From Rickettsiales bacterium (GTDB taxonomy: Bacteria; Pseudomonadota; Alphaproteobacteria; Rickettsiales; UBA3002): DNA of 5,904 bases. Position 1 is the first letter of the stretch; each line of letters starts with the position of its first letter. The notes under the pieces are model-generated. The model saw only the letters and a list, made by a program, of their open reading frames with translations, ran no database searches and was not told the origin of the DNA. A program made the translations under genes and the position numbers. The stretch spans positions 1 through 5,904 of the forward strand of contig CANEUT010000105.1 in NCBI GenBank assembly GCA_947441895.1. The letters are read 5' to 3'. Shown one piece after another: positions 1 to 5,156 of this stretch.

Positions 1-207
1 ACGTGAGGCCACTTCGGTGCCAAGGGTGGCCGCCACATCGGCCCGCACTAGTTCAGCGCGGGTTTTAACGTCGAACAAGGGTTCTTTCGCCGAATCAAGC
101 GCCACACCAATGACCAGTTGATCGACCACGCTGAGGCCACGACGGATAATATCCATGTGGCCGAAGGTGATGGGGTCGAACGTGCCGGGGTAAATTCCAA
201 TGCGCAT
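1..207 (-). CDS. coaD: Phosphopantetheine adenylyltransferase, N-terminal part (C-terminus outside window)
   Basis: CoaD transfers AMP from ATP to 4'-phosphopantetheine to give dephospho-CoA, the penultimate step of coenzyme A synthesis, in the cytoplasm. The 69 visible residues begin MRIGIYPGTFDPITFGHMDI. They carry the nucleotidyltransferase signature: PGTFDP at residues 7-12 and the ATP-binding TxGH-type motif TFGH at 14-17. The stretch after it (IIRRGLSVVDQLVIGVA, then the KEPLF region) also follows the family pattern. CoaD is usually about 160 residues, so roughly 40% is seen and the frame is open to the window edge. The ATG at 207 is the only reasonable start, because an in-frame stop lies about ten codons upstream. 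The bases before it are pyrimidine-rich with no clear Shine-Dalgarno. The preceding gene ends 39 nt upstream, so expression may depend on read-through from it. The family call is firm. Confidence 0.95.
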   Translation of the reverse strand, partial: MRIGIYPGTFDPITFGHMDIIRRGLSVVDQLVIGVALDSAKEPLFDVKTRAELVRADVAATLGTEVASR

Positions 208-246
208 GTGGTTATTGGGGCAAGGTGGAAGGAAAAGTCAAGCAGG

Positions 247-741
247 CTAGTGCCTAATGACCTCAGGCTGCTTCTGTTCGCCAAGCCATGTCGAAACTTC
301 GCCACAAAAAGCATCTTTTGATGCTTCGAGCCTCTTGAGTGATTCAAGCGCTTGATCGGCGACATCAGGAATGGATGCGCGGTTTGCTTCGATGGCAGCG
401 CGCAAACGTGCGAACTCATCTTGGCGAGCATCGATTTTACGCAAGAACGCTTCCAAATTAGCCCCCGGATCGCGGCCGTGGCGCTGGCATGTATCAATGG
501 CATTACCTACCGAGCTGATGGCATTGCTGAAATAGTCACAAAACCAGCTATAGTCGTTGTATGCGTCGTGGTCTGGCATATTGTCGCGCTTAAGCTTTGG
601 CCAGCCAGTGACTTTACCACCAAGCAAATCCTGCAGCTCCTTTAATTGCGTGGTGCAATTTTTGTAAGCAGATGCCACCGGCCCCAACGCGCTTACGCGT
701 TGAGAGTCTAGCGATTCTGTTCCTGAAACAATGGTACCCAT
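247..741 (-). CDS. Hypothetical helical protein, 164 aa, second gene of a pair between gyrA and coaD
   Basis: I do not recognise the family. The 164-residue product has no signal peptide and no membrane segment, so it is probably cytoplasmic. Residues 20-45 and 95-150 look like long charged helices (for example NLEAFLRKIDARQDEFARLRAAIEAN in outline). Between them is an aromatic patch with W67, F68-C69-type spacing in the segment YNDYSWFCDYF at about 61-71. Four cysteines are spread along the chain without CxxC spacing, so a metal site is not indicated. The ATG at 741 lies 11 nt after the stop of the preceding gene and has only a poor ribosome site, which suggests translational coupling. The nearly equal length and tight packing suggest the two proteins work together, but that is inference. 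The coding call rests on a long frame, compact spacing and codon-like composition, not on homology. Confidence 0.72.
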   Translation of the reverse strand: MGTIVSGTESLDSQRVSALGPVASAYKNCTTQLKELQDLLGGKVTGWPKLKRDNMPDHDAYNDYSWFCDYFSNAISSVGNAIDTCQRHGRDPGANLEAFLRKIDARQDEFARLRAAIEANRASIPDVADQALESLKRLEASKDAFCGEVSTWLGEQKQPEVIRH

Positions 742-752
742 GATGGCCCGTT

Positions 753-1241
753 TTACGTTTTGGCTGCGGTTGCACCGCGTTGTGCCAACGCGCTGACAAG
801 CGTTACATTATCCACGGTTGGTGCGGCGGCATTTTCACTAAGGTTCATTTCTTGCACCAGCCCCACCATGCCCTCATCAAAACTTTTGAGCTGCCCCAAC
901 AAGGTGCTTTTGGCATCTTCAGAGAGTGCTGGAGGCGTGAGTTTCTGAACATGCTGTTGCAGCGCCTCGCTTACATTCGCATAGCGTAGAAGTTTTTGCT
1001 CAAGTTCCTTCATGTTGGCAGGCTGATATTCTTCGGCCATCATCATAAAAAGCTGTAAAACATTAGGAGCCACATCAACAAACTGATGCGCCACACCTTG
1101 ATTGCCATGAGAAAATTTACCGGGGATGTTTTCAAGCGCTACAATTGCCGGTTCCATTTCTTTGTATGCAGTGGTCAGCTTTGCTGAAAGCTTTTCCCAC
1201 TCTGCCGTGCGAGTATTTTGAATGTAGGTATTATCGCTCAT
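753..1241 (-). CDS. Hypothetical helical protein, 162 aa, first gene of a pair downstream of gyrA
   Basis: I do not recognise the family. The product is 162 residues, soluble-looking, cysteine-free, and has no signal peptide. Likely amphipathic helices cover about residues 12-38, 77-101 and 107-134, separated by Pro/Gly breaks such as NIPGKF (38-43) and LTPPALS (101-107). A methionine-rich stretch, LFMMMAEE, sits at 64-71. Such helical-bundle architecture fits a scaffold, chaperone-like or partner-binding protein, but no function can be assigned. The ATG at 1241 is supported by AGGGT at 1252-1248, spaced 6 nt. The gene starts 96 nt after the gyrA stop, so it may have its own promoter or be read through from gyrA. 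It is followed after 11 nt by another hypothetical gene of almost the same size. Confidence 0.74.
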   Translation of the reverse strand: MSDNTYIQNTRTAEWEKLSAKLTTAYKEMEPAIVALENIPGKFSHGNQGVAHQFVDVAPNVLQLFMMMAEEYQPANMKELEQKLLRYANVSEALQQHVQKLTPPALSEDAKSTLLGQLKSFDEGMVGLVQEMNLSENAAAPTVDNVTLVSALAQRGATAAKT

Positions 1242-1253
1242 AATGACACCCTA

Positions 1254-1267
1254 TCACACGCATGTGA
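1254..1267. promoter_or_regulatory. Inverted repeat TCACA-N4-TGTGA upstream of the hypothetical gene pair
   Basis: A 14-bp inverted repeat with perfect 5-bp arms and a 4-base centre lies immediately upstream of the AGGGT ribosome site of the 162-aa gene. In RNA it can extend to a 7-bp stem with one G-U pair. It could be a protein-binding operator or a small hairpin beside the ribosome site. The half-sites resemble those of CRP-type regulators, but the arm order and spacing are not those of a standard CRP site (TGTGA-N6-TCACA). A short palindrome can arise by chance, so the functional call is weak. Confidence 0.25.
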
Positions 1268-1337
1268 CAGATGCGTTACAAACCGCTAAAAAAATGCGAT
1301 TGTCGTCGTATTGGCAGTATATTCAGTCTGGTTCGGA

Positions 1338-4067
1338 TTATTCTGCTGCATTCTCGGCAGCAGGTTCATCGCCAACACCAGTGTCATCGCCCGCATCTTC
1401 CTGCACCAAATCACCTTTGATGCGCACGGCGGAAATCACCTGTTCTTTACCATCGGTGCGGAAGGTGATGACGCCTTGGCTGGTGCGGCCGCAAATACGG
1501 ATGTCTTCCACGGCTGTGCGAATGAGCGTGCCTTTGTTGGTCATCAGCATAATCTGGTCGCCCGCTTCCACGGGGAAGCTGCTAATGACCTTGCCATTCT
1601 TTTTGCTGATGCCCATGCCGGTAACACCCGAACCGCCACGACCCGTGACGCGATATTCAAACGCGCTGGAGCGTTTGCCATAACCGTTTTCGGTAATGGT
1701 GAGCAGCATCTCTTCGGCGGCGGCCATTTCAGCGATTTTTTCTTCGGTCAGCGTAATGCCGGTGAGATCAATCGCCTCGCCTTCGTTTTCTTCCTGACCG
1801 CTGGCACGGCGACGGGCGCTGGCCACTTTGGCATATTGCTCGCGCTCTTCCGCCGTGGCGCGAATGCCGTGAAGGATGGACAGGCTGACCACGCGGTCAC
1901 CCTCGGCCAGTTTCATGCCGCGCACACCATCAGAGGTGCGGGATTTGAACACGCGCACCGCATCAACCGGAAAGCGCATGGCTTTACCATCATAGCTGGC
2001 GAGCAGCACATGGTCTTCTTCGTTACAGGTTTTCACGCCAATCAGCTTATCGCCTTCATCCAGACGAATGGCGATTTTACCGTTGCTCTGCACCGATTTG
2101 AAATCGCTGAGGTCATTCCGGCGAACGTTACCCTGCGCGGTGGCGAAGAAGATGTTCAGCTTGTCCCAATCTTCCTCGTTCTCAGGCAGTGGCATGAAGG
2201 TTTCAATCGTCTCGCCAGCTTTCAGCGGGAAGATGTTGACCAGCGCCTTACCGCGTGCCTGCGGGGTTGAAAGCGGCAGGCGGTATACTTTGAGTTTATA
2301 GACCTGGCCGGTGGAGCTGAAGAACAGCACCGGCGTGTGGGTGCTGGTGACGAACAGCTCGGTCGTTGCGTCTTCATCGCGCAGGTCGATGCCGCTGCGG
2401 CCTTTGCCGCCGCGTTTTTGCGCGCGATAGGTAGCCAGCGGCACGCGCTTGATGTAACCGCCCGCCGTTACCATCACCACCATCTCTTCGCGTTGGATGA
2501 GGGTTTCGATATCGACTTCAAATTCGGAATCTTGAATTTCGGTGCGGCGTGGCACGGCGAATTGCTGACGCACTTCCACCAACTCCTGACGCATGAGGGC
2601 ATAGAGTTTTTCGCGGCTGCCCAGAATGGCGAGGCCTTCTTTAATTTCCACGGCGAGGCCGTTTAATTCATCATCAATTTTGCCGCGCTCAAGGCCGGTG
2701 AGGCGTTGCAAACGCAGTTCCAGAATGGCTTTGGCCTGCGCTTCAGTGAAGCGAATTTTGTCGCCACTCAGAATATTGCCGGAATCTTCCACCAGCTCCA
2801 GCAGCGCCACCACATCGGCGGCTTTCCACTCGCGGCGCATCAGCTCGTCTTTCGCGATATGCGGATCAGCTGACCCGCGAATCACCGCAATCACCTCATC
2901 AATATTCGCCACGGCAATGGCGAGGCCAATTAACACATGGGCGCGATCACGCGCGCGGGTGAGCAGGAATTGGGTGCGGCGGGCAATCACTTCTTCGCGG
3001 AAGCTAATGAAGGCGGTGAGCACTTTTTTCAGGTTCAGCAGTTCTGGGCGACCCTGATTGAGCGCCAGCATGTTGACGCCAAAGCTGGTTTGCAGCGGCG
3101 TGAATTGGAAGAGCTGGTTAAGCACCACTTCGCCCATGGCATCTTTTTTAATTTCAATCACCACGCGCACGCCCGATTTATCGGACTCATCGCGCAGGTC
3201 AGAAATGCCTTCGATTTTCTTTTCTTTCACCAGCTCGGCGATGCGCTCGATCATGCGCGCTTTGTTCACCTGATACGGCACTTCATGCACGATGATTTTC
3301 TCGCGGCCTTTGCTATCGACCTCGATCTCGGTTTTGCCGCGCATGACCACCGAACCACGGCCCGTGGTGAGCGCCGAAACCGAACCGCTGCGGCCCAGAA
3401 TAATGCCGCCGGTGGGGAAATCAGGCCCGGGGCACACCACCATTAAATCTTCCAGCGTGGCGTCGGGGTTATCGATCAGCATGCAGGTTGCATCAACCAC
3501 TTCGCCAAGGTTATGGGGCGGAATGTTGGTGGCCATGCCCACCGCAATGCCGCTGGTGCCGTTGACCAGCAGGTTGGGGAAACGTGCGGGCAGCACGGTG
3601 GGTTCTTTTTCCGCACCGTCATAGTTTTCCTGGTAATCGACCGTGTCGTATTCAATATCGTTCAGCAGCGCGTGGGCGGCTTTGGCAAGGCGCGATTCGG
3701 TGTAACGCATGGCGGCCGCATTATCGCCATCCATCGACCCGAAGTTACCCTGACCATCGACCAGCATAAGGCTCATGCTGAAGGGCTGGGCCATGCGCAC
3801 CAACGCATCATAAATCGCCGAATCGCCGTGGGGGTGATATTTACCCATCACGTCACCCACAATACGGGCCGATTTTTTGTAGGGCTTGTTTGACTCAACG
3901 CCCAGTTCCAGCATGCCGAACAGAATGCGGCGATGCACTGGCTTCAAGCCATCGCGCACATCAGGGATTGCGCGACTAACAATCACGCTCATGGCGTAAT
4001 CGAGGTAGCTTTTGCGCATTTCCTCTTCGATGGAGATGGGAAGAATTTCTGCTGTCATACCGGCCAT
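1338..4067 (-). CDS. gyrA: DNA gyrase subunit A
   Basis: GyrA is the DNA-breaking and rejoining subunit of gyrase (A2B2), which introduces negative supercoils using ATP. With the start at 4067 the protein has 909 residues. The N-terminal winged-helix/tower region has YLDYAMSVIVSRA near residues 21-33 and the quinolone region HPHGDSAIYD with S83 and D87. Catalytic Y122 lies in AMRYTE, followed by LLVNGTSGIAVGMATNIPPHN. The GyrA box QKRGGKG at 550-556 opens the C-terminal beta-pinwheel and separates this from ParC. A charged insertion at about 733-787 and an acidic tail follow, both expected for the class. An in-frame ATG at 4100 would add 11 residues, but it lies inside the palindromic repeat and has no ribosome site. 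The ATG at 4067 has GAGAAG just upstream and aligns residue for residue with E. coli numbering. An ATG at 4058 is a third option. No clear terminator follows the stop. Identity is certain; only the start is open. Confidence 0.98.
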   Translation of the reverse strand: MAGMTAEILPISIEEEMRKSYLDYAMSVIVSRAIPDVRDGLKPVHRRILFGMLELGVESNKPYKKSARIVGDVMGKYHPHGDSAIYDALVRMAQPFSMSLMLVDGQGNFGSMDGDNAAAMRYTESRLAKAAHALLNDIEYDTVDYQENYDGAEKEPTVLPARFPNLLVNGTSGIAVGMATNIPPHNLGEVVDATCMLIDNPDATLEDLMVVCPGPDFPTGGIILGRSGSVSALTTGRGSVVMRGKTEIEVDSKGREKIIVHEVPYQVNKARMIERIAELVKEKKIEGISDLRDESDKSGVRVVIEIKKDAMGEVVLNQLFQFTPLQTSFGVNMLALNQGRPELLNLKKVLTAFISFREEVIARRTQFLLTRARDRAHVLIGLAIAVANIDEVIAVIRGSADPHIAKDELMRREWKAADVVALLELVEDSGNILSGDKIRFTEAQAKAILELRLQRLTGLERGKIDDELNGLAVEIKEGLAILGSREKLYALMRQELVEVRQQFAVPRRTEIQDSEFEVDIETLIQREEMVVMVTAGGYIKRVPLATYRAQKRGGKGRSGIDLRDEDATTELFVTSTHTPVLFFSSTGQVYKLKVYRLPLSTPQARGKALVNIFPLKAGETIETFMPLPENEEDWDKLNIFFATAQGNVRRNDLSDFKSVQSNGKIAIRLDEGDKLIGVKTCNEEDHVLLASYDGKAMRFPVDAVRVFKSRTSDGVRGMKLAEGDRVVSLSILHGIRATAEEREQYAKVASARRRASGQEENEGEAIDLTGITLTEEKIAEMAAAEEMLLTITENGYGKRSSAFEYRVTGRGGSGVTGMGISKKNGKVISSFPVEAGDQIMLMTNKGTLIRTAVEDIRICGRTSQGVITFRTDGKEQVISAVRIKGDLVQEDAGDDTGVGDEPAAENAAE

Positions 4068-4071
4068 GGGA

Positions 4072-4077
4072 CTTCTC
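4072..4077 (-). promoter_or_regulatory. Likely ribosome binding site that decides the gyrA start
   Basis: Read on the minus strand this is GAGAAG, ending 4 nt before the ATG at 4067 (its GAGA core is 6 nt away). It is 13 nt from the ATG at 4058 and lies downstream of the ATG at 4100, so it favours 4067. The match to the Shine-Dalgarno consensus is moderate. Confidence 0.5.
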
Positions 4078-4093
4078 AGTAGTTCGTTGTTTT

Positions 4094-4208
4094 TTGTCAT
4101 TCCCGCGAAAGCGGGAATCTTGAAGCATCACGCCCGACACCTTAGATTCCCGATGAAGCAGCGTTGCCAACGCCAAGGCGTTGGACGCCGCTAACTCGGG
4201 AATGACAA
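4094..4208. repeat. 115-bp palindromic repeat (MITE-like/REP-like) with 12-bp terminal inverted repeats
   Basis: The ends are perfect inverted repeats: TTGTCATTCCCG at 4094-4105 and CGGGAATGACAA at 4197-4208. Inside are four copies of the ATTCCCG core in alternating orientation. The first pair forms an 8-bp perfect stem, ATTCCCGC (4099-4106) with GCGGGAAT (4111-4118), around a GAAA loop. The second pair, 4146-4153 with 4196-4203, closes a long hairpin. That hairpin also contains 4157-4164 paired with 4185-4192 (one mismatch) and the perfect 8-bp stem CCAACGCC (4167-4174) with GGCGTTGG (4177-4184). Elements with GTCATTCCCGC...GCGGGAATGAC ends are familiar dispersed intergenic repeats in several proteobacterial genomes. 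That this one is multicopy here is inference. No coding capacity is seen. It lies between the DUF533 gene and gyrA and would be part of the gyrA leader if transcription starts upstream of it. Confidence 0.85.
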
Positions 4209-4286
4209 TTCTGAGAGTGTTTCTACCCCACTACCCCCACGAAACAAACCGCTACGCCGCATTTATCCACAATGTGACGCAGGTTT

Positions 4287-5045
4287 TTAGGCGGCTTGCT
4301 GCGATTTGGCGTTGAGCAACTCGTTTTGCAGCAGTTGGGTGAACGCCGGATCAAGCTTCAGCGCATCGGCCAACTGCGTCAGATAGGCCTGTTCGGCCGC
4401 GCATTGACTGTCGCAGACCAACACCGCCGCCAGATAAACTTCTGCCGACTCTTCCGGTGTTTTGGCACCGGCAGCAATTTCTTGTACATTTTGCGGATTG
4501 GCCAGTTCCTGCAGCAGGAAGGTTTTTTCATTGGCATCGAGTCCATTGGCTTCCAAATGGCCCAAAATACGCTTGGTTTCATCGGCATCGACATGGCCAT
4601 CAGCCTTGGCGGCACCAATCATAGCGCGGATAACCGAGAGTGAAAGCTCGGGCGCTTGCGTGGGGGTATAAGCAATCGCCGCCTGCGACTGCGCGGCCTG
4701 CTGCTGTTGGGCATTGGCGATGAGTGATTTGAAATTACCCGCGAGCGATTTGCCCTGCGCCACCATATCGCCCGCGCCTTGCTTCACGGCGCCGGTGAGG
4801 CTGAGGGGTTGGCCCGCTTCTTTGCTTTGCTGATAGGCGCCATAGGATTTATAGGCCAGCGTGCCAAGCAGCGCCAGGCCGCCCAGTTTGGCCGCGCCTT
4901 CCAGCGTATCTTTTCCCACCAGTTGGCTGGCGAGGCCACCCGCAAGCAGACCACCGGCAAATTCTTTGGTGGCAATGCCACCCAGCATTTTACCAACCAA
5001 ACCGTTGGCGTTCACGTTGGCAAGCAAGGCTTTAGGGTCGAACAT
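4287..5045 (-). CDS. DUF533 family protein, YebE-like, with TerB-like C-terminal domain
   Basis: The 252-residue product matches the layout of the DUF533/YebE family of inner-membrane-associated proteins, whose role is unknown. The N-terminal part (about 20-70) is Gly/Ala/Leu-rich, with a probable membrane segment near 53-66 (KLGGLALLGTLAYK). A Gln/Ala-rich linker follows at about 112-130. From about 135 on is a TerB-like helical domain with the acidic motif KADGHVDADE (147-156). The conserved stretch EESAEVYLAAVLV (198-210) and ending QAYLTQLADALKLDPA (219-234) follow; YebE has close equivalents of both. Two cysteines (C211, C215) sit after the conserved segment. The start at 5045 is chosen because GGAG lies 6 nt upstream. 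An in-frame ATG at 5108 would add 21 residues but lacks a ribosome site and lies in a palindrome. The gene appears monocistronic, ahead of gyrA. Family assignment is strong; biochemical function is not known. Confidence 0.9.
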   Translation of the reverse strand: MFDPKALLANVNANGLVGKMLGGIATKEFAGGLLAGGLASQLVGKDTLEGAAKLGGLALLGTLAYKSYGAYQQSKEAGQPLSLTGAVKQGAGDMVAQGKSLAGNFKSLIANAQQQQAAQSQAAIAYTPTQAPELSLSVIRAMIGAAKADGHVDADETKRILGHLEANGLDANEKTFLLQELANPQNVQEIAAGAKTPEESAEVYLAAVLVCDSQCAAEQAYLTQLADALKLDPAFTQLLQNELLNAKSQQAA

Positions 5046-5051
5046 GGGATG

Positions 5052-5055
5052 CTCC
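5052..5055 (-). promoter_or_regulatory. Ribosome binding site of the DUF533 gene
   Basis: GGAG on the minus strand, 6 nt before the ATG at 5045. It supports this start over the in-frame ATG at 5108. Confidence 0.6.
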
Positions 5056-5075
5056 GTAAATAGGTTGACGCCGTG

Positions 5076-5104
5076 GATGTAGGATTGGCTTTGCCCGAAT
5101 GCAA
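5076..5104 (-). promoter_or_regulatory. Possible sigma70-type promoter of the DUF533 gene
   Basis: On the minus strand TTGCAT (5104-5099) is followed after 17 nt by TACATC (5081-5076). The -10 box is about 30 nt before the start codon, so the leader would be short. The -35 is a fair match and the -10 a poor one. The 15-bp palindrome at 5107-5121 lies just upstream of the -35. The position is plausible but the match is weak. Confidence 0.22.
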
Positions 5105-5106
5105 GC

Positions 5107-5121
5107 ATAGTGCAGCACTAT
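5107..5121. repeat. 15-bp palindrome ATAGTGC-A-GCACTAT between two genes
   Basis: The arms of 7 bp are perfect around a single central base. On the plus strand the palindrome is followed by TTTTATT, which looks like a terminator, but no plus-strand gene leads into it. On the minus strand it lies 36 nt after the stop of the gene at the right edge and just upstream of a possible promoter for the DUF533 gene, with no T-run after it. An operator or a weak transcription-end hairpin are both possible. Confidence 0.45.
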
Positions 5122-5156
5122 TTTTATTACTCACCGATAAAGCGCATTTGTATGAA

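Noticed and set aside
48..503. A 151-codon minus-strand frame spanning coaD and the 164-aa gene
   Set aside because: It overlaps the confident coaD frame and the 164-aa frame in another phase and has a Ser/Arg-rich shadow composition.
1268..1337. Intrinsic terminator after gyrA
   Set aside because: There is a T-run (ATTTTTTAG on the minus strand), but no GC-rich stem precedes it.
1311..2270. A 319-codon open frame on the plus strand
   Set aside because: It is antisense to gyrA and has His/Phe/Ala-rich low-quality composition typical of a shadow frame. gyrA is certain over the same bases.
2337..3893. Several other plus-strand frames of 70-170 codons (for example 2937-3446 and 3513-3893)
   Set aside because: All lie opposite gyrA, lack ribosome sites and have no recognisable protein features; they reflect gyrA codon bias.
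1338..4067. Topoisomerase IV subunit A (parC) instead of gyrA
   Set aside because: The complete GyrA box QKRGGKG and the full pinwheel with acidic tail identify GyrA.
4094..4208. CRISPR repeat or small insertion sequence
   Set aside because: There are no regularly spaced direct repeats with spacers and no transposase coding capacity; the structure is a single palindromic element.
4220..4247. A promoter for gyrA: TTGTTT (4247-4242), 16-nt spacer, TAGAAA (4225-4220) on the minus strand
   Set aside because: The position upstream of the repeat is attractive, but both boxes are weak and the spacer is short, so it is not listed as a feature.
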